NCBI GenBank assembly: GCA_902766585.1
Contig: CACXDV010000047.1
Coordinates: 1 to 5,908, forward strand
Origin: an uncultured Ruminococcus sp.
GTDB taxonomy: Bacteria; Bacillota; Clostridia; Oscillospirales; Acutalibacteraceae
Direction: 5' to 3'
DNA: 5,908 nucleotides
Shown here: positions 1 to 5,908 of the stretch, one piece after another
Position numbering within the stretch: position 1 is the first letter of the stretch
Layout: the number at the start of each line of letters is the position of its first letter
Position numbers and translations under genes: made by a program
The notes under the pieces: generated by a model
What the model was told of the DNA's origin: nothing
The model's database searches: none
What the model saw: only the letters and a program-made list of their open reading frames with translations

Positions 1-851
1 ATATTTATTGAATTTGTGAAAACATCATAGCTGCATATTTTTTCTATGCCTGTGCGGAATTCCTTTGCGCGGAAGAATAATTTGTCCCCGTCTATGCCCA
101 TATATCTCGCAAGAGCCTTGATATCCGCGCTTGCTATGCATTTTTTTGTAATGGATTCAACTCCCGCCTCAAGCTCGCGTTCAAGCACATCAAGCCTGCA
201 CAGCCATATATTGTCTCTGATATCGGCATTTATCCAGCGTTGTTCGTCATAATAGCCCTTCTTTATTTCCTCATCGGCAAACGGATCAAGAAGCACAAGA
301 TATTTTTCTCCCTGTACGTTCATCAGCTTAAGATTTGATATACCGAGCTTTGCAATAAGGGGATTTTTTATAAAATGCTTTACATTTGTCTCAAGGTCAT
401 AAAGGTAACAGAAACATTCACAGCCGGTTATTTCGCTGTACTGCTTGAAAAGCTCCGAATTTGCTTCATCCGGTCCCATGTATATTATAATATGCTTGCT
501 GTCAAAGGGCATACAGCTTCTGAATGAGCCTGTGCATACTATTTTACGGCGGTTCAGTTCCATTCCCGTATTCTTGTCTATCTCTATGAGCCACATACTG
601 CTGCCACCGTTTTCAAGTATGAGTACCAGCGTATTCTCAAACGCAAAAAGATGCTGTACAAAGGTGGGATCCTCAAGAGAATAATTTGTAACAAGGCGCT
701 CCCTGCGCGTGGAACGGTTATACTCAAGTATAAAGAGGTTATTGTGTCCCTCCTCATTCTTTTCCTCTGAATAATAAATGTAGGATGAGCCTACGTCAAA
801 AAGCTCTATATTTCGCTGTGAAAAAATATTTCTGATATCTACTACTGTCAT
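1..851 (-). CDS. Unrecognised protein with beta-propeller-like repeats, N-terminal 283 residues (3' end outside window)
   Basis: An uninterrupted minus-strand frame starts with ATG at 851-849 and stays open to the left edge, so the C-terminus is missing. An in-frame stop (plus-strand 909-911) lies 57 bases upstream, with no better start between. An AAAGGA ribosome site (868-863) sits 11 bases before the ATG. There is no signal peptide or membrane segment, so the product is probably cytoplasmic. I do not recognise the family. A hydrophobic strand followed by an acidic turn recurs: LFILEYNRST near residue 39, MWLIEIDKNTG near 86, CYLYDLETN near 148, IWLCRLDVLE near 215 and ICSYDVFTN near 272. 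The spacing is about 47-68 residues, as expected for blades of a beta-propeller. The fold is inferred; binding or scaffolding would be typical of propellers, but no catalytic motif is visible. It is transcribed divergently from the plus-strand operon at 1112. I am confident that it is a gene and unsure of the fold. Confidence 0.86.
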   Translation of the reverse strand, partial: MTVVDIRNIFSQRNIELFDVGSSYIYYSEEKNEEGHNNLFILEYNRSTRRERLVTNYSLEDPTFVQHLFAFENTLVLILENGGSSMWLIEIDKNTGMELNRRKIVCTGSFRSCMPFDSKHIIIYMGPDEANSELFKQYSEITGCECFCYLYDLETNVKHFIKNPLIAKLGISNLKLMNVQGEKYLVLLDPFADEEIKKGYYDEQRWINADIRDNIWLCRLDVLERELEAGVESITKKCIASADIKALARYMGIDGDKLFFRAKEFRTGIEKICSYDVFTNSIN

Positions 852-895
852 TTCCTGCGCCGTCCTTTTTCTTTTATTGTTATATATATAAAAGC

Positions 896-918
896 CGGTG
901 TACCGATATTATACACCG
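896..918 (-). promoter_or_regulatory. Leader hairpin / operator-like inverted repeat before the minus-strand gene
   Basis: CGGTGTA (896-902) and TACACCG (912-918) form a perfect 7-base-pair inverted repeat with a 9-base loop. It lies in the predicted leader of the minus-strand gene, between the likely start site near 967 and the ATG at 851. On the minus strand it is followed by GGCTTTTATATATATA, a weak T-rich tail, so it could be an attenuator. It also overlaps a second perfect TATAAT (913-908), which lacks a good -35 at the usual distance, so it could instead be a repressor site over a secondary promoter. The inverted repeat is directly visible; its role is a guess. Confidence 0.4.
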
Positions 919-973
919 TCCTGTCTGCATTTTTTGGCGGAATACTGTTTTGCGGGATTCTGCCTCATATTAA

Positions 974-1002
974 AGTATAATTTATCCGCCTTGTTTTGTC
1001 AA
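974..1002 (-). promoter_or_regulatory. Sigma-A-type promoter for the minus-strand gene
   Basis: On the minus strand there is a perfect TTGACA -35 (1002-997), a 17-base spacer and TATACT as -10 (979-974), five of six matches to TATAAT. Transcription would start near 967, giving a leader of roughly 115 bases before the ATG at 851. This is the best -35/-10 pair in the divergent region. The -35 box forms half of a dyad with a TTGACA on the other strand. Confidence 0.65.
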
Positions 1003-1013
1003 TGTTGACAGAA
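994..1013. repeat. Dyad of back-to-back TTGACA boxes in the divergent promoter region
   Basis: TGTCAA (997-1002) and TTGACA (1005-1010) are perfect inverted arms separated by TG. The symmetry continues outward, giving eight of nine matching pairs per arm over 994-1013. The left arm is the -35 of the strong minus-strand promoter. The right arm is a consensus -35 for the plus strand, with a poor -10 candidate TTTATT (1027-1032) after 16 bases. The arrangement may be two abutting divergent promoters or an operator that controls both directions. Confidence 0.5.
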
Positions 1014-1040
1014 ACTTTTTTTGAAATTTATTTAAAACCA

Positions 1041-1069
1041 TTGTATATTTAATCTGTTTCGTTTATAAT
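1041..1069 (+). promoter_or_regulatory. Sigma-A-type promoter for the zinc-knuckle/lipoprotein operon
   Basis: A perfect TATAAT (1064-1069) lies 17 bases after TTGTAT (1041-1046), a weak -35 that matches three of six positions. Transcription would start near 1076, leaving a leader of about 36 bases before the GTG at 1112. The weak -35 suggests modest or activator-dependent use. The upstream TTGACA at 1005-1010 may serve a second, less likely promoter. Confidence 0.55.
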
Positions 1070-1097
1070 TAGTATGTACATCTATACGCTTTGGAAC

Positions 1098-1102
1098 GGA
1101 GG
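1098..1102 (+). promoter_or_regulatory. Ribosome binding site that sets a GTG start
   Basis: GGAGG lies 9 bases before GTG at 1112. The first in-frame ATG (1127) would be 24 bases away, too far for this site, so GTG is the better start. Confidence 0.8.
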
Positions 1103-1111
1103 TCATAAAAA

Positions 1112-1780
1112 GTGGATTATTATTCAATGGTACTTGGGGCTATACAGAAGCTTCTTGCCGATATAGGACAAAAAAAATATTCTGATGTTGTCGGCGAATG
1201 TCTGGAAAAATGGAAAAATGACGGCGACTGCACCATGTTTGGAAGGGAATTTGACAAAAGGGGAAGATTCGCTGATTATAGGCTCGATTCATCTCAGATA
1301 AGCGATATTGAAAAGGGCTTCTGGACAGGTCAGACTCTTTCGGCGCTTATCGCAATGTCTGCTCAGATATCCGCAATGCATCAGAGAGGCACTGAGATCG
1401 ATCTTGAATTTATGAGAAAGAACTTTGGTGTCGATAACGAGATAATGACAGTATCAAAATGTGCAGGCTGCGGCAGGCTTGAGGCAACGGGAATGGATAT
1501 CGACAAATACATTTCCAAAATCGTTATCGCTAAAAAAATAGTTGACGGAATGGAAAAGGATAATCTCAATGAGCAGGTCGAGTCAATTATCACAATGACA
1601 GCTCCCGAAATCGAAAAAGAACGCGGAAAAGCCACAGCAAGACTTTCCAACAGCAGCATTGCCTTTACCGAAAAGTATGTCAAGGTCAAAGGCTGCCTGA
1701 AATGCGGAAGCAGCAAGATCACTGAGGGCAGACTGCTGAAAAGCATCAAGGAAAATGTTTTTGTTCCGCTTGGCAGGTAA
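1112..1780 (+). CDS. Unrecognised 222-residue protein with two separated CxxC zinc knuckles
   Basis: The gene starts at GTG, placed by a GGAGG 9 bases upstream, and ends with TAA. I do not recognise the family. The N-terminal ~110 residues look mainly helical and lack a signal peptide or membrane segment, so the protein should be cytoplasmic. Two CxxCG knuckles are visible, C117-A-G-C120-G and C195-L-K-C198-G. This is the ligand set of a four-cysteine zinc ribbon, with an insert of about 74 largely charged, probably helical residues between the halves. Two further cysteines, C30 and C40, are less likely ligands. Zinc binding is inferred from the spacing; no enzymatic motif is seen. The lipoprotein gene follows after 18 bases with its ribosome site in the gap, so the two are almost certainly co-transcribed. 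An A8 run at 1170-1177 keeps the frame and looks incidental. That it is a gene is solid; its function is unknown. Confidence 0.9.
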   Translation: MDYYSMVLGAIQKLLADIGQKKYSDVVGECLEKWKNDGDCTMFGREFDKRGRFADYRLDSSQISDIEKGFWTGQTLSALIAMSAQISAMHQRGTEIDLEFMRKNFGVDNEIMTVSKCAGCGRLEATGMDIDKYISKIVIAKKIVDGMEKDNLNEQVESIITMTAPEIEKERGKATARLSNSSIAFTEKYVKVKGCLKCGSSKITEGRLLKSIKENVFVPLGR

Positions 1781-1784
1781 ATGT

Positions 1785-1789
1785 GGAGG
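1785..1789 (+). promoter_or_regulatory. Ribosome binding site that sets the lipoprotein start at 1799
   Basis: GGAGG lies 9 bases before ATG at 1799. An earlier in-frame ATG at 1781 abuts the previous stop codon and would place this site inside the coding region, with no ribosome site of its own at the right distance. The start at 1799 also gives a clean lipoprotein signal, so the longer version should be discarded. Confidence 0.82.
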
Positions 1790-1798
1790 ATATCTGAT

Positions 1799-2575
1799 AT
1801 GAAAAGGAAAACATTAACAGCAGTGCTGTGTTCTGCTGTGCTTATGCTTCTTTGCGGCTGTGTCGGCGGTCCGGTAGAGATCTCACCCCAGCCGACAGGA
1901 GATGCTTCAACAGTATCACAGGCTCCGGCAGCATCCGAAGCAGCTTCTTCCTCCGCACCTGAAAGCAGCGAGGAGGAAAGTGAAGAAGAAAGCACAGAGG
2001 AAAGCAGCAAAGCCGAAGAAAACATTAATACTGAAGAGAGCAGCAGCTCCGGGGAAAGCTCCGAGCATTCAAAAACGGAGCAGAGTGAGGAAAGTCTTCC
2101 CGACGGAGAAATAGCTCCGAGAGAATATATAGATCCTCTGAGGATAACAATTGATGTTTCCGACGAGCAGATGAGACAAGGCTCTGAGGAGCTTGGGGAA
2201 CCGAAGATATTCTATATCCGTAATCCCTCCGAAATGCATGATTTCTACGAAAAAAACAAGACTGCACTTTCTCTCGACCAGACAGACGGAGGTCTTGACT
2301 TCAATCAGGCTGTCGGAACTCTTGACAGTAACTATTTTGAGCAGAATGATGTTGTGATCATCGCTGTTAAATATGCTTCTGATAAGGAATATACCTTCGG
2401 AGATATATATAAGGGTGACGGCGGGGCAATAATAGATATATACAAGGACGCTCCGTCCTCCGCTGACAACGCTTCATATGTTGTCGAGATCGTCGGCGCT
2501 CTTAAATCAGCTCTTAATGACAAACAGCCTGAACTGAATATACTTCCGGCAGGAGATAATCTTGCTGACAGCTGA
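1799..2575 (+). CDS. Lipoprotein with Ser/Glu-rich tether and C-terminal globular domain
   Basis: The 258-residue product begins MKRKTLTAVLCSAVLMLLCGC: a basic N-terminus, a hydrophobic core and a lipobox L18-C19-G20-C21. Lipid attachment is predicted on C21, anchoring the protein to the outer face of the membrane. Cysteine at lipobox position -2 is less common than Ala, Ser or Thr. Residues ~35-100 are low complexity, dominated by Ser and Glu with some Ala and Thr, as expected of a flexible cell-wall-spanning tether. Residues ~105-258 look globular. The stretch SNYFEQNDVVIIAVKYAS near residue 180, followed by alternating strand-like segments, recalls small beta-rich extracytoplasmic domains such as the PrcB C-terminal type. 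That resemblance is from memory and weak. No catalytic motif is seen. It is the second gene of an operon with the zinc-knuckle protein. No terminator follows, so some transcripts may run into secA. The lipoprotein call is firm; its role is unknown. Confidence 0.92.
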   Translation: MKRKTLTAVLCSAVLMLLCGCVGGPVEISPQPTGDASTVSQAPAASEAASSSAPESSEEESEEESTEESSKAEENINTEESSSSGESSEHSKTEQSEESLPDGEIAPREYIDPLRITIDVSDEQMRQGSEELGEPKIFYIRNPSEMHDFYEKNKTALSLDQTDGGLDFNQAVGTLDSNYFEQNDVVIIAVKYASDKEYTFGDIYKGDGGAIIDIYKDAPSSADNASYVVEIVGALKSALNDKQPELNILPAGDNLADS

Positions 2576-2601
2576 TTTTAAGGGAGTTTTTTCAAATAAT
2601 A

Positions 2602-2631
2602 TTGAAATTCAGGCATATTTTATGGTATAAT
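2602..2631 (+). promoter_or_regulatory. Extended -10 promoter for secA
   Basis: TTGAAA (2602-2607, five of six matches) is followed after 18 bases by a perfect TATAAT (2626-2631). A TG at 2623-2624, one base before the -10, makes it an extended -10 element. Transcription would start near 2638, about 47 bases before the secA ATG. This is the strongest plus-strand promoter in the window and suits constitutive expression of an essential gene. Confidence 0.75.
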
Positions 2632-2684
2632 ATTAAAATGCACAGCGCAAAAGGAATAATTCTACGATTATGAGGTGAAAACCA

Positions 2685-5600
2685 ATGGGTTTAAAAGCAT
2701 GGTTCAACGGCAGCAACAGCCGAAGAGAATTAAAGAAAATCAAGCCGATGGTCGATAAGGTATTCGAGCTTGAGGAAAAATATCAGAAATTTACAGATGA
2801 TGAACTGAGAGGCGAAACAAAACGCTTTAAGGAAATGTTCGCCGATAAAGAGAATATGACCGAGAAGAAGAAGGATGAGATACTTGATTCCATTCTTCCG
2901 GAGGCATTTGCCGTATGCCGTGAGGCTTCATGGCGTGTACTTGGAATGAAGCATTTCCGCGTACAGGTCATCGGCGGTATCATTCTCCACAGGGGCAGGA
3001 TCAGCGAAATGAAAACAGGTGAAGGTAAAACCCTCGTGGCTACCCTTCCCGCTTATCTTAATGCGCTTGCAGGCGACGGCGTTCATGTCGTTACCGTAAA
3101 CGAATATCTTGCAAAGCGTGACGCGGAGTGGATGGGCAAGCTTTACCGCTTCCTCGGTCTTACTGTAGGCATACTCCAGCATGATACCTCCAACGAGGAC
3201 AGAAAGATCGCCTATAATTCAGATATCACCTACGCTACCAATAATGAACTCGGATTCGACTATCTGCGTGACAACATGGTAGTATATAAGGAAAATAAAG
3301 TACAGAGAGGTCATGCCTTCGCTATCGTCGATGAGGTCGATTCGATACTTATAGATGAAGCGAGAACTCCTCTTATCATTTCAGGTCAGGGCGATAAATC
3401 CACCGATCTTTATAACCGCGCTGATGAGCTTGCAAAAACAATGAAGTGCAAAAAGATCGCTGAGACCGATGCAAAAGAGGATAATGATGATGAATATATC
3501 GAGCAGGGTATAGACTATATCGTTGACGAAAAGGCAAAGACCGCTACCCTTACTCCTGTGGGCGTAAAGAAGGCGGAGAAATTCTTCGATATAGAAAACT
3601 TCACCGATCCCGATAACATTACCATACAGCATCATGTTAATCAGGCTATCAAGGCTCACGGCGTAATGCACCGCGATATCGACTATGTTGTAAATGAAAA
3701 GGGCGAGGTAATAATCGTTGATGAATTTACCGGCCGTCTTATGTACGGCAGACGCTATAATGAAGGTCTGCATCAGGCTATCGAGGCAAAAGAGGGAGTT
3801 AAGGTAGAAAGAGAAAGCAAGACGCTTGCTACTATCACCTTCCAGAATTTCTTCCGTCTTTATAAGAAGCTTTCGGGTATGACAGGTACGGCTATGACTG
3901 AGGAAACTGAATTTTCCGAAATTTACCGTCTTGATGTGATCGAGATACCCACAAATAAGCCGATACAGAGAGTTGACCTCCCCGATGTTATCTTCCGTAC
4001 AGAAAAGGGTAAGTATGACTGCCTTATCAGAGATATAGAAGAGGCAAACAAAAACGGTCAGCCTGTGCTTGTCGGTACAATTTCCATTGACAAGTCCGAG
4101 GAGCTGAGCAAGCTTCTGAAAAAGAAGGGCATAAAGCATAATGTCCTCAATGCAAAATTCCATGAAAAAGAAGCGGAAATCGTTGCTCAGGCAGGTAAGC
4201 TCGGTGCTGTAACGATAGCTACCAATATGGCAGGCCGTGGTACCGATATCAAGCTCGGCGGTAATGAGGAATTTCTTGCAAAGGATGCAATGAGAAAGCT
4301 CAATTACAGCGAGGAGCTTATCAATGAGGCAACAGGCTATGCTGAAACAGACGATCAGGATATACTTGATGCAAGAGAAAAGTACAGGGAGCTTCTCACT
4401 CAGTTTAAGGCAGAAATAGATGTCGAGGCTGAAAAAGTGCGCGAGGCAGGCGGTCTGTTCATCATGGGCACAACACGCCATGAATCAAGACGTATAGACA
4501 ACCAGCTCAGAGGACGTTCCGGCCGTCAGGGAGATCCGGGCGCAAGCCGTTTCTATCTGTCAGCAGAGGATGATATACTCCGTCTGTTCGCGGGAGACAG
4601 AATAAAATCTATAATGGACAGGATGCCCGGTGAAGATGACGAACCGCTTGAGAGCAAGCTTTTGTCCAACGTAATAGAAAGCGCTCAGTCCAAGGTAGAG
4701 GGCAGGAACTTCAGTATCCGTAAGAGCGTACTTGAATATGACGACGTTATGAACCGTCAGCGTGAGATAATCTACTCTCAGAGAGATCAGGTGCTTGACG
4801 GCGAAAACCTCAGAGATACCATTATCAAAATGGTAGGCGAATCTATGGAGTCCATAGTCAACGAATACCTCCCCCATGAGGATAAGGATCACTGGAACCT
4901 TGAGGGACTCAAGGAGGCTCTTAAGGGCTGGATCCTTGAAGAGGACGACAAGGAGACACTGGTATATACAGATGATGAGCTTGAGAAGTTGGAAAAGGAA
5001 TACCTTATAAACGAGCTTACAGAAATAGCTACAAAGCGTTATGAGGAAAATGAAGCAAAGCTTCCCGAGGAAACCATGCGTGAGCTTGAAAGAGTATATC
5101 TGCTTAAAAACGTGGATAACTACTGGATGGATCATATCGACGCAATGGACGAGCTCAAGCGCGGCATACGTCTGCGTTCCTACGGTCAGCATGATCCTGT
5201 TGTTGAATACAGGATCGAGGGCTTTGATATGTTCGATGACATGATCAGGGCTATCCGCGAGGATACAGTTAAGATGATGATGGTCGTTCCGAGAAAGGTC
5301 GCTCAGCGTCTTGAGGAGCAGGAGAGAATGCGTCAGATGATGCAGCAGCGTGTCGCTACAGGCAGAGCAAGAGCAGCCGCTATTGCAGCTCTCAAAAATA
5401 ATCCTGAGGTTGATCCCAAGATCCTTGAAAATGAATCAGAGATACAGGTTATCGAGATAGGAGCAGCTCCCGAACTCCAGCGTCAGGATCCGGTCGAAGC
5501 AGTTGAGGAAGCTGCAGAGGCTGCGGAGGCTGAGAAAACTGAGGAGACTGCTGCTGAAAAAGAGGAGCCTTCAGATGAGGATATCCGCAAGGCAGCCGGA

Positions 5601-5768
5601 AAATTCATGGAAAGAGAACAGGTCGCAAAGCCTACCTCTACCAATATGGATTCTACCTCATCATCGATCAACAAAACCGTAAGAGGCGTTAAGAAGATCG
5701 GAAGAAACGATCCCTGCCCCTGCGGAAGCGGAAAGAAATATAAAAAATGCTGCGGCAGAAATCAGTAA
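2685..5768 (+). CDS. secA: Protein translocase subunit SecA
   Basis: SecA is the ATPase that pushes unfolded preproteins through the SecYEG channel; it cycles between cytosol and membrane. The ATG is preceded by GAGGTG with 7 bases of spacing, and the N-terminus MGLKAWFNG fits the family. Visible parts in order: Walker A MKTGEGKT (109-116); Walker B region VDEVDSILIDEARTP (215-229); preprotein cross-linking domain from about residue 230; FTGRLMYGRR (348-357); second nucleotide-binding domain with TNMAGRGTDI (513-522) and the arginine-finger region RHESRRIDNQLRGRSGRQGD (598-617); helical wing and scaffold; two-helix finger with tip LRSYGQHDP, where Y833 aligns with the channel-inserting tyrosine of E. 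coli SecA; and a C-terminal SEC-C zinc motif with C1011, C1013, C1022 and C1023. At 1027 residues it exceeds the B. subtilis (841) and E. coli (901) proteins. The extra length comes mainly from an insert at about 526-586 and an acidic linker at about 905-1003. T597 stands where Glu is usual. The gene appears intact and has its own promoter. Confidence 0.99.
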   Translation: MGLKAWFNGSNSRRELKKIKPMVDKVFELEEKYQKFTDDELRGETKRFKEMFADKENMTEKKKDEILDSILPEAFAVCREASWRVLGMKHFRVQVIGGIILHRGRISEMKTGEGKTLVATLPAYLNALAGDGVHVVTVNEYLAKRDAEWMGKLYRFLGLTVGILQHDTSNEDRKIAYNSDITYATNNELGFDYLRDNMVVYKENKVQRGHAFAIVDEVDSILIDEARTPLIISGQGDKSTDLYNRADELAKTMKCKKIAETDAKEDNDDEYIEQGIDYIVDEKAKTATLTPVGVKKAEKFFDIENFTDPDNITIQHHVNQAIKAHGVMHRDIDYVVNEKGEVIIVDEFTGRLMYGRRYNEGLHQAIEAKEGVKVERESKTLATITFQNFFRLYKKLSGMTGTAMTEETEFSEIYRLDVIEIPTNKPIQRVDLPDVIFRTEKGKYDCLIRDIEEANKNGQPVLVGTISIDKSEELSKLLKKKGIKHNVLNAKFHEKEAEIVAQAGKLGAVTIATNMAGRGTDIKLGGNEEFLAKDAMRKLNYSEELINEATGYAETDDQDILDAREKYRELLTQFKAEIDVEAEKVREAGGLFIMGTTRHESRRIDNQLRGRSGRQGDPGASRFYLSAEDDILRLFAGDRIKSIMDRMPGEDDEPLESKLLSNVIESAQSKVEGRNFSIRKSVLEYDDVMNRQREIIYSQRDQVLDGENLRDTIIKMVGESMESIVNEYLPHEDKDHWNLEGLKEALKGWILEEDDKETLVYTDDELEKLEKEYLINELTEIATKRYEENEAKLPEETMRELERVYLLKNVDNYWMDHIDAMDELKRGIRLRSYGQHDPVVEYRIEGFDMFDDMIRAIREDTVKMMMVVPRKVAQRLEEQERMRQMMQQRVATGRARAAAIAALKNNPEVDPKILENESEIQVIEIGAAPELQRQDPVEAVEEAAEAAEAEKTEETAAEKEEPSDEDIRKAAGKFMEREQVAKPTSTNMDSTSSSINKTVRGVKKIGRNDPCPCGSGKKYKKCCGRNQ

Positions 5769-5799
5769 GCGATAAAGCCCGGAATTTCTCCGTACATAC

Positions 5800-5823
5800 A
5801 GCCGCCGATGTATTTCGGCGGCT
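5800..5823 (+). terminator. GC-rich hairpin after secA, probable weak terminator
   Basis: AGCCGCCGA (5800-5808) and TCGGCGGCT (5815-5823) form a perfect 9-base-pair stem with a 6-base loop, 31 bases after the secA stop. The following bases, TGCTTGTAAT, are only moderately T-rich, so termination may be partial. Only 24 bases separate the hairpin from the next start codon, and I see no convincing promoter in the gap. The next gene may therefore depend on read-through from secA, with the hairpin lowering its expression or protecting the secA message. Confidence 0.6.
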
Positions 5824-5847
5824 TGCTTGTAATAAGGGAATGATCAG

Positions 5848-5908
5848 ATGAAAAAGACAGCATTTATAATTGCCGCGGCACTGCTGATGTCATTTTCGGC
5901 TTGCAGCA
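5848..5908 (+). CDS. Lipoprotein signal peptide, start of a gene cut by the right edge
   Basis: Only 20 codons are visible, beginning MKKTAFIIAAALLMSFSACS. This is a typical lipoprotein signal: two lysines, a hydrophobic core, then F16-S17-A18-C19 as the lipobox, with lipid attachment predicted on C19. Phe at lipobox position -3 is less usual than Leu. An AAGGGA ribosome site (5834-5839) lies 8 bases before the ATG. An ATG at 5840 runs into a stop after three codons and is not a competing start. The mature protein lies outside the window, so no function can be given. B. subtilis has prfB after secA; here the neighbour is an exported protein instead. Confidence 0.78.
   Translation, partial: MKKTAFIIAAALLMSFSACS

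Noticed and set aside
445..684. Short plus-strand open frames at 46-252 and 445-684
   Set aside because: Both are antisense to the continuous minus-strand gene ending at the left edge, which has a better start, ribosome site and promoter.
881..890. Alternating TATATATATA tract
   Set aside because: It is a simple 10-base tract in an AT-rich leader, too short to call a repeat element by itself.
1781..1798. Upstream ATG giving the lipoprotein six extra residues
   Set aside because: The GGAGG ribosome site falls inside this extension, and the extension would put an acidic residue ahead of the basic start of the signal peptide.
1381..2025. A 214-codon minus-strand open frame crossing the zinc-knuckle and lipoprotein genes
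   Set aside because: It spans two well-supported plus-strand genes with good ribosome sites. Its Ser/Leu-rich N-terminus is the complement of the Ser/Glu repeat codons.
2591..2606. Inverted repeat TTCAA/TTGAA overlapping the secA -35 box
   Set aside because: The arms are only 5 bases, AT-rich and interrupted by a non-pairing centre. This is expected by chance in such sequence.
2500..2684. A SecM-like arrangement, with the exported protein upstream of secA acting as a secretion monitor
   Set aside because: The lipoprotein C-terminus shows no arrest-like sequence, no pairing that hides the secA ribosome site is evident, and secA has its own strong promoter in the gap.
3381..4481. A 366-codon minus-strand open frame inside secA
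   Set aside because: It lies wholly antisense to unmistakable SecA motifs. Its translation is rich in Cys, Leu, Ile and Phe, as expected from the complement of an acidic, lysine-rich gene, and resembles no family.
4560..5192. A 210-codon minus-strand open frame inside secA
   Set aside because: It is antisense to the helical wing and two-helix finger of SecA, has an implausible composition and no separate gene context.

Overview
The window looks like a chromosomal segment of a low-to-mid GC Gram-positive bacterium of the Clostridia, most likely a Ruminococcus-type member of the Oscillospiraceae. The basis is a Firmicutes-style SecA, GGAGG-type ribosome sites, sigma-A-like promoters, and lipoproteins, one with a Ser/Glu-rich linker. 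The genus is an inference from style; no marker gene settles it.

Layout from left to right. Positions 1-851 hold the first 283 codons of a minus-strand gene that runs off the left edge. It is an unrecognised, probably cytoplasmic protein with a repeating strand pattern that suggests a beta-propeller. Positions 852-1111 are a divergent control region with a near-ideal promoter for the minus-strand gene and one or two promoters for the plus-strand gene. The -35 boxes of two of these lie back to back in a dyad, and the minus-strand leader contains a short hairpin. Positions 1112-2575 are a two-gene operon: an unrecognised 222-residue protein with two widely spaced CxxC knuckles, then a lipoprotein with a long Ser/Glu-rich tether and a C-terminal globular domain. 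Positions 2576-2684 carry a strong extended -10 promoter for secA. Positions 2685-5768 encode a complete 1027-residue SecA, the preprotein translocase ATPase. A GC-rich hairpin follows, and at 5848 a second lipoprotein gene begins and is cut by the right edge.

Functionally, SecA is the only gene whose job can be named with confidence. The two lipoproteins would be exported through the Sec route that SecA drives, but that holds for most exported proteins and does not imply a dedicated system. The zinc-knuckle gene and its lipoprotein partner are tightly coupled and probably work in one process, which the sequence does not reveal. I saw no mobile element, CRISPR array, tRNA, rRNA or recognisable riboswitch. 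Nothing here makes a convincing case for a new system; the most open questions are the uncharacterised genes left of secA and the control region between them.
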